Of a stretch of DNA of 64,000 bases, positions 9,477-18,643 are shown one piece after another. Source of the DNA: JAJTFA01 sp051715425. Its GTDB lineage: Bacteria > Bacteroidota > Bacteroidia > UKL13-3. The notes under the pieces were generated by a model that worked only from the letters and a program-made list of their open reading frames with translations, had not been told where the DNA came from and did not search any database. Made by a program: the position numbers and the translations under genes. The first letter of the stretch is position 1. Each line of letters begins with the position of its first letter. The stretch spans positions 1 through 64,000 of the forward strand of contig JBPXJS010000039.1 in assembly GCA_051715425.1 (NCBI GenBank), in the 5' to 3' direction.

Positions 9477-11045
9477 CTATTCAGCAGTGCTTGTTGGCAA
9501 GGCTCTTACCGCTCTGAAACCAACATTTGCCACACCTGTACTTGGCGAATAGTTTCCATCTACCCTGTCAGAAACTCTGAGATAAGTGGTAGCTTCATTG
9601 TGTGAAGCTCCCCTGATGCATGATCCTGTTACAGTTGATACTTCACCGCTGCTGATGCCAGGCCAGTTTGCCACGTCTGCATTACCACTGCTTGCTAAAA
9701 CACCGTCTCCAAGGGCACCTGTATATGCCCTGCCCAGACTGGCTCCTGTATTAGCAGCAAACTCCCAAAGATTTCCACTCATTTCCATTATGCCATAATA
9801 AGTGGCACCGGCACTCTCACGCAGGTTAGAGGTTCCGGCAAAAATACCAACCCTTAGCGGGCCGCCATAATTGGCTCCATAATTTGCATTGGCGTTGCTT
9901 GTTGCAGAAGCTTCGCTTGCCAAACCGGCATTACTCACACTTGTTAGCGGTGTAATACTGGTTGTACCCCATGCATATTCATTGGCCACAACGGTTTGGT
10001 TTCCACGGCAGGCTTTCTCAAATTCCAGTTCTGTCATTGGCCGCATGCACGACCAGTCCATGTAGGCTGCGGCATCCATCCACCTGATATGATTACATGC
10101 AATATCACCTGTGCTGCCTGAGTTTAAAGTAGCATCTCCACTGCTCCAACTGATGTAATTTCTTGTGACTGTAGCATCTGAATTTTTGTGATTGGCATCC
10201 GTGAGATCCCGGTTTGCTTTTTGGGTATTGGTTAATGTGTTAAAAAAGTCGACATATTGTTGCTGGCTGGCTTCGTATTTCATGCAGTAAAAACCGGTGT
10301 ATCCTTTAGGGTATGCAGCAGGAAGGGTTTGTGTGGTGGTATTGTTATAATCATCTGCCGGGCTCATACCGGTAGCATTATTATTGGCAAGATTACCATT
10401 GGAAGTGCCTCCAAGAGTTAAGGCAGATTCTGAGGTTATTTGTAATGCAGTATTGGTAGAACCGTTGCGAAACTGGGCGGCTACATTTGTAGAAGTGCCA
10501 TCGCCCGCATAAAAACTTCCTGTAGGAACATATACCATTTCAACTGCAAATACGCGGATATCGATGGTGTCATTATCGTTTATTCCATTTGCTCCATAAT
10601 TCCAGCGGAGTTGTGCCGTGGTAACACCAAAGCTACCACTGCCGCTTCCACTTCTGTAAAAAAATGCACCCGTGGCAGGATTGGAAATAGCATTAAAACT
10701 GCTTCCTTCATTTTTGAGCCCTACCTGCACCGAAGCAGCGGTACCTGTTCCTGCACTATTACCAGTATTGTTAAGGTAAGCATGTTGCCAGTTTCCTGTG
10801 CCAACCCGGTACTTTACAAATACCCAGGCCGCGTCCCAGTTAGAGGCCCCGGAAGAAATGCGCCATGAGTTTTCCCAGCTTAAACTAAAGCGGATCAATG
10901 TATAGTTGTTTGAGTTGTTTACACCTGCTGTGGTATTTTGACCTGTAATAATAACAGAGCTAACACTGATATTGTTGGCGAGGCTAAATTCTGCGGCCAT
11001 GCAGAGAAGGGTGAACGTGATAAGAATGCGGGCAAATTGTTTCAT
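9477..11045 (-). CDS. Secreted FGE/SUMF1-fold protein, paralogue 3 (no inserted module)
   Basis: 522 residues. The signal peptide ends EFSLA (about residue 23). The shared N-terminal domain is continuous here: KYRVGTGNW runs straight into QHAYLNNTG, where the other two paralogues carry about 70 extra residues. The FGE-sulfatase-type fold (about 185-520) has FYCMKYEAS, RPMTELEFEKACRG, NEYAWGT, GIMEMSGNLWE and the classic ending SCIRGASHN ... LRVSDRVDG ... NVGFRAVRALP. A single Cys precedes the IRGAS turn and the enzyme's catalytic cysteine pair is not apparent. This copy keeps the most canonical family ending and is a good reference for the original form. The promoter should lie in 11046-11577. 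Confidence 0.86.
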   Translation of the reverse strand: MKQFARILITFTLLCMAAEFSLANNISVSSVIITGQNTTAGVNNSNNYTLIRFSLSWENSWRISSGASNWDAAWVFVKYRVGTGNWQHAYLNNTGNSAGTGTAASVQVGLKNEGSSFNAISNPATGAFFYRSGSGSGSFGVTTAQLRWNYGANGINDNDTIDIRVFAVEMVYVPTGSFYAGDGTSTNVAAQFRNGSTNTALQITSESALTLGGTSNGNLANNNATGMSPADDYNNTTTQTLPAAYPKGYTGFYCMKYEASQQQYVDFFNTLTNTQKANRDLTDANHKNSDATVTRNYISWSSGDATLNSGSTGDIACNHIRWMDAAAYMDWSCMRPMTELEFEKACRGNQTVVANEYAWGTTSITPLTSVSNAGLASEASATSNANANYGANYGGPLRVGIFAGTSNLRESAGATYYGIMEMSGNLWEFAANTGASLGRAYTGALGDGVLASSGNADVANWPGISSGEVSTVTGSCIRGASHNEATTYLRVSDRVDGNYSPSTGVANVGFRAVRALPTSTAE

Positions 11046-11577
11046 GGTTTGTTGGATTTTAGTGATAGAGGTATGGTTTGATGTAATTGGTTAGTCAGTA
11101 TTAGTTTCTAAAGAGTACTTCTATTTGTTTGGAAGAGGGAGGTATTCTGTTAACCGGTGTTTGTTAGAAAGAAACGGGAAAGAACGTTTGGTGTTCGTGG
11201 AACAATCAAATTTATTATTTGAAACCGGCTTTCTGTTGAACTAAGTCCTGTTTTTATTCATGCAGTAGTTTTAGCATTATGAATAGTATGATATAGATTA
11301 TGAGTATAAAACGATCAGAAAGACTGGAAAATAGCGGTTTTAGCGTTCATGTAAGGTGATTAACATAATTAAAACTAACGGAGTACTATTTTAAACGAAT
11401 AGAAGTTGAGTTTAAATTAACCAATATGTTGTAAGTGTTTTTTGAGACAACACTCGCTGATATTTGCCGCAGGCATTATTCTTAAATACCTGTTGTGATT
11501 ACATCCTAAGGAATATAAGAAAACCGGTATGCATTCATTATTTATTGCAACAGGAAGATGCTTCTTAGCTAAAACAA
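11046..11577. other. Intergenic region between divergent FGE-fold and LytTR genes
   Basis: 532 bases, AT-rich, between a minus-strand start at 11045 and a plus-strand start at 11578; it should carry both promoters. The word TTTCTGATCGTTTTA is present on the minus strand at 11307-11321 and matches a word in the 4546-5485 region at 14 of 15 bases. No RNA gene or coding frame was recognised. Confidence 0.5.
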
Positions 11578-12342
11578 ATGAAATTAATTAGAATTATTCA
11601 TGTTGATTCGGTGGCAAAAGCACGAAAGACCTTTGTAAGAGAAGTAGCTTTTTGCAATGGTGTTCATTTTCTTGGTGGGTTTGCAGAGGTTTCAGAGGTG
11701 GTTTCCTTTCTGCGAGCCAATGATGTTCATCTGGTTTTTTTAGATGATAAAATGAAAGAACCAGAGCTTGGTTATTTAACCTCGGTAATACGTGATCTTC
11801 CGGTAAACCTGGTGGTTTTATCATCACATAACAAGGGCGTGTTGGCAGCTTTTGAAGCCAGTGCCCTTTATTGTATTCTTAAACCAGTAACAAAAGATAA
11901 AATAATGCGGGCCATTGATGTGTGGAAACACCAAAAGGAGAAGTTTACATTCACTCCGCATCGTTTTGAAGAACATTTATATGAGTATATGAGCCAAAAA
12001 AATACTTTCCCTAAACGGTTGTATTTAAATACAGTAGGTAAGACCACGGTTCTTCAACTGGAGCATCTGATTTATATTACATCACGGGATAATTATTCTC
12101 AGTTTATGCTTGCAGACGGAGCCATTCACAGCAGCAGCAGGAATATTAAAAATTTTGCAGATATATTGAAGGAACATCCTGATTTTATCCGCATACATAA
12201 ATCTCATGTTATCAATAAAAGGTTCGTCACTCATCTTATTAAGGAAAAGAATAATAAGGTTTTTGTAGAAATGATTGATGGCATGAGGCTGGAGATTTCT
12301 CCAAACCGCAAAGAGGAAATACTTAACGAAATTACCGGTTAA
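11578..12342 (+). CDS. LytTR response regulator with degenerate receiver
   Basis: 254 residues. Residues 1-115 align with the receiver of the paralogue at 12961-13725 and residues about 145-252 with its LytTR DNA-binding domain (FPKRLYLNTVGKT, YITSRDNYSQF, FIRIHKSHVINKRFV). The phospho-acceptor D56 in VFLDD and K102 in ILKPV are kept. The second acidic-pocket residue is S11 (HVDS, where the paralogue has HVDD), the switch residue is S82, and the loop after D56 reads DKMKEPELG instead of the usual MPDKDG. Phosphorylation may therefore be weak or lost while DNA binding is retained. It belongs with the paralogue and the sensor kinase at 14051-17011. I infer it arose by duplication and has diverged. 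Confidence 0.85.
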   Translation: MKLIRIIHVDSVAKARKTFVREVAFCNGVHFLGGFAEVSEVVSFLRANDVHLVFLDDKMKEPELGYLTSVIRDLPVNLVVLSSHNKGVLAAFEASALYCILKPVTKDKIMRAIDVWKHQKEKFTFTPHRFEEHLYEYMSQKNTFPKRLYLNTVGKTTVLQLEHLIYITSRDNYSQFMLADGAIHSSSRNIKNFADILKEHPDFIRIHKSHVINKRFVTHLIKEKNNKVFVEMIDGMRLEISPNRKEEILNEITG

Positions 12343-12960
12343 ATCAGCAACCCTTTTTATGTTATTATATAAATATATTCAGATTAAATGTGGCAATAAC
12401 AGCAGGCGAAAGGGGGGTACCAGCTTGCAATAATAAAGGTTTAGGAACGGACACACCGTGTAGCATTTTAGGTTTGCAGGCGTACCAGAGTTGCTAACTA
12501 TTCATTATGATCAAAAGATTGAACAACAATATAGCTATTTATGCTATTTACATAAACAATCCGTTTAATGATGAGATTCATTCGTTCAATGGACTAAATA
12601 GTCGTACATTGCTAAATATGATCCGTTCTTGTTTGTTCAGCTTTGTTTTACGGGTTTATTATTTAACAGCGAGAACGTTTAAATGTTATGGTTAAAAATG
12701 AATGCACACAATAATATTGATCAGTTAATTTTTAAGATATAAGTAATGCTTTATTTTAAGAATCATATTTATTGGTCACTTTGGTGTTGCCACATAAACA
12801 TTCATGTTGAAAATATGAGATATTTATTGTGGTGCTTAAAATATACCAGAGTAACGCCAATTGGCACTGTGGTCTCCAAAACCAGTTCTCATATGGCTCA
12901 AAAACAGGAAGGATAAAGAGTGTTGAAATACGATTCCCAATTACTTAAACCAACTAAGCA
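12343..12960. other. Intergenic region between the two LytTR genes
   Basis: 618 AT-rich bases between two same-strand regulators. A 62-codon frame at 12507-12695 starts with ATG but has no recognisable domain or neighbour logic, and I do not call it a gene. A promoter for the second regulator is expected here. No convincing hairpin was seen. Confidence 0.4.
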
Positions 12961-13725
12961 ATGAAACCTATCAGGATTATTCACGTAGATGATGAAGCAG
13001 GAACAATAAAATCCTTTGCCCAGGAGGCGGAGAATTGTGAGAATATTGAGTATCTGGGAGGATTTACCAATGCGCAGGATGCATTGTCATTTTTAAAAAT
13101 GCACGAACCGGATATCTCCTTTTTAGATATTGAAATGCCGGATAAAGATGGTTTTTGGCTTGCCGATAAAATAAAGGGAATGAACACGAGTATTGTGTTT
13201 TTAACATCGCATACAGAGTATATGATGAAGGCTTTCGAAGCATGCGCAGTGCACTATATTATAAAACCTGCAGGACGCAAAGATATTGAACACGCCATTG
13301 AAAACTGGAAAAAGCAAAGGGAAAAATTTGCAGGGCAGGCAGGCCAGATAGAAGAACTGATTAGCAATTATATCCAACAGGCCACTACCTTTCCAAAGAG
13401 GGTATTTATTAATACAGTGGGTAAAACCATGGTTATTCAGTTAGAACAATTAATGTATATTTCTTCTACTGAAAACTATTCGCAATTTTATATGATAGAT
13501 GGAACCCGCCAATTAAGCAGCAGGAACCTAAAAACATATGCGGATGTGCTGCATAAGAATCCCGATTTTGTTCGGGTTCACAAATCACATTTGGTAAATA
13601 AGCGTTATGTGGCCAATATCCTGAGGGATAAAAGTGGTAAAACATCACTGGAGATGAACAATGGCGTAAAACTGGAAATTTCAGCCATGCGTAAGGAGGA
13701 AATATTAAAAGAACTATTGGAGTAG
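12961..13725 (+). CDS. LytTR-family response regulator
   Basis: 254 residues. The receiver domain (1-115) has a complete active site: D10 and D11 in HVDD, phospho-acceptor D56 in FLDIEMPDKDG, T82 in LTSH and K102 in IIKPAG. A linker of about 30 residues leads to a LytTR domain at about 147-252 (VFINTVGKT, YISSTENYSQF, FVRVHKSHLVNKRYV). Proteins of this design bind direct-repeat sites upstream of target genes after phosphorylation by LytS-type kinases. The kinase at 14051-17011 is the obvious partner. A strong hairpin just after the stop suggests the regulator and kinase are transcribed separately. Targets are unknown; the neighbouring secreted-protein genes are candidates. Confidence 0.93.
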   Translation: MKPIRIIHVDDEAGTIKSFAQEAENCENIEYLGGFTNAQDALSFLKMHEPDISFLDIEMPDKDGFWLADKIKGMNTSIVFLTSHTEYMMKAFEACAVHYIIKPAGRKDIEHAIENWKKQREKFAGQAGQIEELISNYIQQATTFPKRVFINTVGKTMVIQLEQLMYISSTENYSQFYMIDGTRQLSSRNLKTYADVLHKNPDFVRVHKSHLVNKRYVANILRDKSGKTSLEMNNGVKLEISAMRKEEILKELLE

Positions 13726-14050
13726 TTTAAAAAGTAAACCCCGGAAGTGCGTTCCGGGGTTAAACCAACAAACAGTTATAAAACCTATGAAAATTACTAA
13801 CGCTGTGCAACTAACCTTACCAACAAAAGTTAATTTACATGCACAGCTAACTTTCTAAGTCGATTCAAAACTAAAACTAATTCTGGCAAGAAATAATGGT
13901 TAAGCGTTCTGTTTATTAAATCAAGCCTTTGGTTTATTTAACCACCTTTTCTGGTCGTTTAAGTTTTAGCACAAAAAGATAAAAACGGGTTAAAGCGCTA
14001 AAAAGAGAGCAGAATGAACCGCCTATTTGTGTCAGTAAATGAAGTAAGAA
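13726..14050. other. Intergenic region before the sensor kinase
   Basis: 325 bases. It holds the terminator hairpin at 13737-13761 and then an AT-rich stretch that should contain the kinase promoter. The word TTTCTGGTCGTTTAA at 13948-13962 differs by one base from the word at 4743-4757. No coding frame is supported. Confidence 0.5.
13737..13761 (+). terminator. Terminator hairpin after the LytTR gene
   Basis: A perfect 10-base stem (aaccccggaa / ttccggggtt) with a 5-base loop begins 12 bases after the stop of the response regulator. There is no long T run, so it may stabilise the 3' end or end transcription inefficiently. Confidence 0.65.
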
Positions 14051-17011
14051 ATGCTAAAATGTAAAAGAAAATGGTTCCGGATTGCCGGCATAGTGAGTTA
14101 TGTGTTGGTTGGGGTGTGTTTCCAGCATTCATCCGCTCAGGTTTGGAATCAAAAACACGAATCGAAACTATATAACTCCACAAACTCACCTATACAGGAA
14201 CCTATTTGTACCATGCAGGATAAGGATGGTTTTTTATGGGTTGGCACGGTGGAAGGTTTAAAACGGTTTGACGGGCGTAATTTCAGAAGCTTTAAAAAGG
14301 ATAATGGAATAGGGAATGCCCCCATAACCACCATTCTTTACCAGGCCGACTCAGGCAGGTTGATAGTGGCAACCGGAAGCAACGGTGTTTATTATTTTGA
14401 TGGTGTTCATGAAGCAGTTCCTGTTACCAACGATTCGCTTATTTATAAACTCTGGATAGCAGGAATTTTTGTGTACAAGGACATTATTTACCTGAATACC
14501 CCTGGTGAAGTGTATCAGATCAGAAATGGCAAACTTGGGAAAGCAAATATTCCGGTTCCGGAGGGAACAGCCTCAGCCATATACAGAGATCAGGAACATC
14601 AGTATGTTTGGGGGATCCATGGATTGTATACTACCGATTTAAAAACCAAAGCCAGTCAGATTTTGACTGCGGAAACCATGCGGGTTGTATCCGGAAAATG
14701 GAAAGGTAAAAAGCAGTATTGGGTTTCGGCATCTGACGGGGTGTATATGCTAAACGGTAACACATGCACACAAACAATAAAGTTCCCAACCGCCAAACGC
14801 TACAGGCCCGATATGTGTACTGATCAGTATGGTAATGTGTATACAGTTGCCGATAAGATATATAAAATAGATACTTCAGGGACAGTGAGTTCTGTTGTTC
14901 CAAAAGAATTCTCACAACCGAATATTACGTTTAATGGTATTTACGTAGATTCTTTTCAGAATATCTGGGTTTCATCGTCAACAGGACTTTTTAAGGTGTT
15001 TTTGCAACCTATTTATGAAAGTTTGTTGCACAAGGTTCCGTATCATTCCAACACGTTTATGTATAACCCTCAGGAATCCACAGTGCTTTATTATGATAAA
15101 GTGCAGTTTTCTGTTCTGTCGCAGGGCGCTGATGGAAAGGTAAAAGAGATTCACAAACTGCCTGAAAAGTCGAAACAAAAATTTCCAGATGTGCATTCAT
15201 TCTGGTACGATATAAAAAAGAGGGAGGGATGTTTTTCAACTAATTACGGGGTGTTCCGTTTGGAAGATCAGGCACTGAGGGATATCTACTACCCCTATTG
15301 GATCCCATTTGAGGCAACATTAAAAAGTAAAAGCAACAGACTTTATGCTTCTGGTATGTTTGGGCTTCAGGAATTGGATAACGACACTTTAAAAGATTTG
15401 CCTATTAATGAAGTAAGTTCTAAAGCAATCGTTCACCATATTACGGAAGATAAATATGGAAATATTTGGGCATCTGCTTTAAATGGCTTGTATTACTTCG
15501 ATGAAAAAAAGGTAAGGAATGTTTCACCTGCAAATGGATTGTTGAGCTCCAATATTTCTTATGTGTTTGCCAGAAACGATACGGTTTTTTTGAATCAGGA
15601 TGATATGGGACTATACCTGTTCCGTTCTTCGCCTGAAGGAAAACTTAGCCTTATCAATCACCTTACCACAGAAAACGGATTGTTTTCCAATACGGCCTCC
15701 AATTTTTATGTTGGCAACAACGGAATTATTTACCTGTTGCATAAAAACAAAGGTGTTTCGGTAATACAATTAGCCACTGATGGAAGTGTAAAGTGTAAAG
15801 TAGTTAGTGAAGAGTTGTTCCCCTCATTAGACTACAATAGTATGTTTGGGGCCTATATAGATGGTGATAATAACCTGGTGTTACTTTTTGAACATAAAGC
15901 CAATAAAATTAATGTAAAGGAGCTATTTAAACCTGGCAACAGGTTTCCCAATATTAAATTAACCGATATCAGGCTTCAAACAAGATCTGTAAAATGGCAG
16001 GAACGGGGTTTTGATTTGCTCTTCGATAATGTGCCTGTGAATATGAGCCTTGCTTACCGGGATAATTTTCTAACCTTTTATTATAATGGTATTTATTTAG
16101 GTACAAATGATAAGCTTAGGTATCAGTACAGGCTGGCTCCCGGCAGCGATGTTTGGATTGATGCAGGAGAAACACCGGCTACTTATAATAATCTGTCTCC
16201 GGGCAATTATGTTTTTATGGTACGTGCGGCTTTACAAAATAGTGAAAGCTGGTCGCCTCCTGTTGAATATCAGTTTATCATTACTCCTCCATGGTGGCAA
16301 ACGTGGTGGTTCAGGTTATTAGCGGTGGTGGTATTTATATCAGCAGGGGTAATTATTGCATGGATGCGGATTCGTGCCTTTAAGCGCACAGAGCAATTAA
16401 AACGGGTAGCGCTGGAAAATGAAATGAAGGCTTTGCGCTCTCAAATCAATCCTCATTTTGTTCAGAACACGTTTCAGATTATCAGCAACAGGATATCACA
16501 ATATAATCCACTGGAAATTATTCCTTTTCTTAAAAAGACTTCCGACTACTTCCGCGCAGTGCTGTTAAAATCGGAGGTAAATAGTTGTACCCTCGAAGAA
16601 GAAATAGATTTTACAGAGAAGTATCTGCGCTTTCAAAAGGAGATTTATTCAGGGCTTGAGTATACTATTGAGGTAGCAGAAGAAGTAGATACCATTGGGA
16701 TTGTATTGCCAAGTATGCTGTTGCAACCGTTTATAGAGAATTCTATTAAATATGGTTTTTCAGGGTCAGACCATTCATCAAAAGTGGTTTTAACGTTTAG
16801 TGCCGATGAGCATTATCTTAAAATAGAGATAAAGGATAATGGAAAAGGAGCCGATATGGAAACATTAAAGATAAAACAAACCTCAAGAGGCAATATGATT
16901 ACAAGACAACGATTGCATCTGTTTTATCAGAAAAAGAAACATCCGTATAAACTGTCGTTTTCTTCTAAACCAGGAGAAGGTTATCAGGTGGAGTTTATGT
17001 TGCCGCTTTGA
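14051..17011 (+). CDS. LytS-type sensor histidine kinase with two-component propeller
   Basis: 986 residues. The start at ATG 14051 gives a signal peptide or N-anchor ending near SSAQ (residue 30). The periplasmic part (about 31-670) is built of propeller repeats of the two-component-regulator type (DKDGFLWVGTVEGLKRFDG is typical), followed by a Y_Y_Y-type domain (about 685-750, ending SWSPPVEYQFIITPPWW). One transmembrane helix lies at about 757-778. The cytoplasmic kinase is of the His_kinase/LytS family (PF06580), with phospho-acceptor H802 in INPHFVQNTF, N897 in FIENSIKYG and the DNGKGAD box. It has no fused receiver or DNA-binding domain, so it probably signals to the LytTR regulators just upstream. 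The propeller suggests sensing of a periplasmic ligand; which one is unknown. Confidence 0.92.
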   Translation: MLKCKRKWFRIAGIVSYVLVGVCFQHSSAQVWNQKHESKLYNSTNSPIQEPICTMQDKDGFLWVGTVEGLKRFDGRNFRSFKKDNGIGNAPITTILYQADSGRLIVATGSNGVYYFDGVHEAVPVTNDSLIYKLWIAGIFVYKDIIYLNTPGEVYQIRNGKLGKANIPVPEGTASAIYRDQEHQYVWGIHGLYTTDLKTKASQILTAETMRVVSGKWKGKKQYWVSASDGVYMLNGNTCTQTIKFPTAKRYRPDMCTDQYGNVYTVADKIYKIDTSGTVSSVVPKEFSQPNITFNGIYVDSFQNIWVSSSTGLFKVFLQPIYESLLHKVPYHSNTFMYNPQESTVLYYDKVQFSVLSQGADGKVKEIHKLPEKSKQKFPDVHSFWYDIKKREGCFSTNYGVFRLEDQALRDIYYPYWIPFEATLKSKSNRLYASGMFGLQELDNDTLKDLPINEVSSKAIVHHITEDKYGNIWASALNGLYYFDEKKVRNVSPANGLLSSNISYVFARNDTVFLNQDDMGLYLFRSSPEGKLSLINHLTTENGLFSNTASNFYVGNNGIIYLLHKNKGVSVIQLATDGSVKCKVVSEELFPSLDYNSMFGAYIDGDNNLVLLFEHKANKINVKELFKPGNRFPNIKLTDIRLQTRSVKWQERGFDLLFDNVPVNMSLAYRDNFLTFYYNGIYLGTNDKLRYQYRLAPGSDVWIDAGETPATYNNLSPGNYVFMVRAALQNSESWSPPVEYQFIITPPWWQTWWFRLLAVVVFISAGVIIAWMRIRAFKRTEQLKRVALENEMKALRSQINPHFVQNTFQIISNRISQYNPLEIIPFLKKTSDYFRAVLLKSEVNSCTLEEEIDFTEKYLRFQKEIYSGLEYTIEVAEEVDTIGIVLPSMLLQPFIENSIKYGFSGSDHSSKVVLTFSADEHYLKIEIKDNGKGADMETLKIKQTSRGNMITRQRLHLFYQKKKHPYKLSFSSKPGEGYQVEFMLPL

Positions 17012-17076
17012 TAATTAAACAGCCTGTAATGAAGCGATCCTTGTATAAATAAGTCAATAAAAAGAAAGGCAAACCC

Positions 17077-18147
17077 TTACAGTTTTACAGTCCAGCCAAA
17101 GGTATCTTCTGTTTTGGAAGTTCTTATATTTTCAAGCGTGGTATACAACAGGTTCGATACTTTTCTCTCTTCAACAGGAGGTAATACGTACTCTTTATTT
17201 TTATAGTTGATGGCAGCAATCTTGGCAATCAATGCTGCGGTGCCTGTTCCAAAGGCATCTTCCAGTTTTCCGGCCTCAGCAGCAGTTATTATTTCTTTAA
17301 TGGATACTTTTCTTTCTTCAACCGGAATGTTGTTGGATTTTAAAATTTGAATGCAGGAATCTCTGGTAATACCGTTTAAAATGGTGTCGTGTAAATCCGG
17401 AGTAACCACTTTACCATCAATAACAAAAAACAAGTTGGTGGTTCCTGATTCCTCTACATACTCATGGTTATTGCTGTCGGTCCATACAATCTGATCATAT
17501 CCTTTTTGCTGGGCTTCCAAAGTAGGTAACATAGAAGCCCCATAGTTGCCAGCCGCTTTTGCATAACCAACACCACCAAGTGAGGCGCGTACATATTTTT
17601 CTTCCACAAGTACTTTAATGGGTTTTGGGTAGTAGCTGTTTACCGGGCAGGTAAAAATAATAAAGGAGAAATTTTTTGAAGGACGAACACCAACAAAATC
17701 ATCAGTGGCAAATAGGAATGGCCTGATATAAAGAGCGCTTCCTTCTTTGGTCGGTATCCAATTCTGATCTATGCGCACCAAGGCTTTTAAGCCTTCCATA
17801 AATATTTCTTCAGGCACATCAGGCATAGCCATGCGTTGGGCTGATACATTTAGTCTTTTCCAGTTATCAAGCGGCCTGAACAGTTGAGGGTTTCCCTGCT
17901 GATCTTTAAAAGCCTTCATCCCTTCGAAAATAGACTGCCCGTAGTGAATGGCTGATAAAGAAGGAGCCAGGGTAATATTTCCGTAAGGTAAAATTTCCGG
18001 TTCCTGCCATTCTCCATTTGCAAAGTCGCACCGGAACATGTGATCAGAAAATATGGTTCCGAACTGAATATTGTCAAAATCACAATCATTAATTCTTGAA
18101 TGTGGTGTTTTGGTTATTTTTATAGAAATTGCCGTTGTATTTTCCAT
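17077..18147 (-). CDS. ilvE: Branched-chain amino acid aminotransferase
   Basis: 356 residues from the ATG at 18147. A longer frame extends upstream from a TTG, but homology begins only at MENTTAISIKITKT. It is a fold-type IV PLP aminotransferase that exchanges the amino group between Leu/Ile/Val and 2-oxoglutarate in the cytoplasm. The PLP lysine is K197 in GVGYAKAAGNYG. Other family blocks are HYGQSIFEGMKAF (about 68-80), a DNWKRLN arginine region, YIRPFLFATD and VEESGTTNLFF. The length is usual for the group that includes eukaryotic-like BCATs. The start codon lies only 7 bases from that of the divergent gene at 18155, so each promoter must lie inside the other gene's first codons. Confidence 0.95.
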   Translation of the reverse strand: MENTTAISIKITKTPHSRINDCDFDNIQFGTIFSDHMFRCDFANGEWQEPEILPYGNITLAPSLSAIHYGQSIFEGMKAFKDQQGNPQLFRPLDNWKRLNVSAQRMAMPDVPEEIFMEGLKALVRIDQNWIPTKEGSALYIRPFLFATDDFVGVRPSKNFSFIIFTCPVNSYYPKPIKVLVEEKYVRASLGGVGYAKAAGNYGASMLPTLEAQQKGYDQIVWTDSNNHEYVEESGTTNLFFVIDGKVVTPDLHDTILNGITRDSCIQILKSNNIPVEERKVSIKEIITAAEAGKLEDAFGTGTAALIAKIAAINYKNKEYVLPPVEERKVSNLLYTTLENIRTSKTEDTFGWTVKL

Positions 18148-18154
18148 TACTGAA

Positions 18155-18643
18155 ATGAGTGTTTTTGATCCACAAATATTAGACCTGTACGATAAAATTA
18201 TTTTAGTTGACGACCCTGAAACTTCAGGGGTCAAAGAAAGTAAAAAAAATGAGAATCCATTGATATTTAAAGGCGGCAATGGCAAAAGATTATTGTTTCT
18301 TTACCATGAACCTGATGAGTTGCAGGATAAAGACAGGGAGATGATTGGAAACCTGATAGAGAAAGCGATGTTGTATAGCTGGGATGATGTGGCCCTTCTA
18401 AATTTGTTTGTGAACAATACACCAGATGCCGGCAGGTTATTGAATGAATTAAATCCCCTATACGTGGTATTTTGGGGATGTACTGATTATGCTGAAGCAG
18501 CAGGATTTAATGCCGGTTTGTATGAAACTGGAGAGCTTTCAGGAGTGAAGTATGTTCGTGTTCATTCCATTAACTCTTACCATGATGATAAGGAACTTAA
18601 GCTAAAATTATGGATAAGTCTTAAAGCCTTGCTTGGAATATGA
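18155..18643 (+). CDS. Conserved-looking protein of unknown function, upstream of rdgB
   Basis: 162 residues from ATG 18155. The frame extends further upstream from a TTG at 18071, but that part would run through ilvE codons. There is no signal peptide or membrane segment, so the product is cytoplasmic. It has an acidic N-terminus, a central LLFLYHEPDELQDKDRE stretch and a helix followed by SWDDVALLNL. That layout is loosely reminiscent of the small HolD/psi-like proteins of Bacteroidota, which I offer only as a weak guess. The stop overlaps the rdgB start by four bases (ATGA), so the two genes are translationally coupled and probably share a nucleotide- or DNA-related context. Confidence 0.75.
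   Translation: MSVFDPQILDLYDKIILVDDPETSGVKESKKNENPLIFKGGNGKRLLFLYHEPDELQDKDREMIGNLIEKAMLYSWDDVALLNLFVNNTPDAGRLLNELNPLYVVFWGCTDYAEAAGFNAGLYETGELSGVKYVRVHSINSYHDDKELKLKLWISLKALLGI

Noticed and set aside
865..11045. FGE-fold paralogues as true formylglycine-generating enzymes for sulfatases
   Set aside because: No catalytic cysteine pair is visible and there is no sulfatase gene nearby; only the fold is supported.
865..11045. Targets of a diversity-generating retroelement (FGE/C-type-lectin fold proteins are common targets)
   Set aside because: No reverse transcriptase, template repeat or variable-repeat pair was seen in the window.
12507..12695. 62-codon open frame between the two LytTR genes
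   Set aside because: No recognisable feature, and composition like the surrounding non-coding sequence.
18071..18285. Longer N-termini for ilvE and its divergent neighbour, overlapping each other
   Set aside because: Both would need TTG starts and the extra residues do not fit the families; the ATG pair at 18147 and 18155 is preferred.
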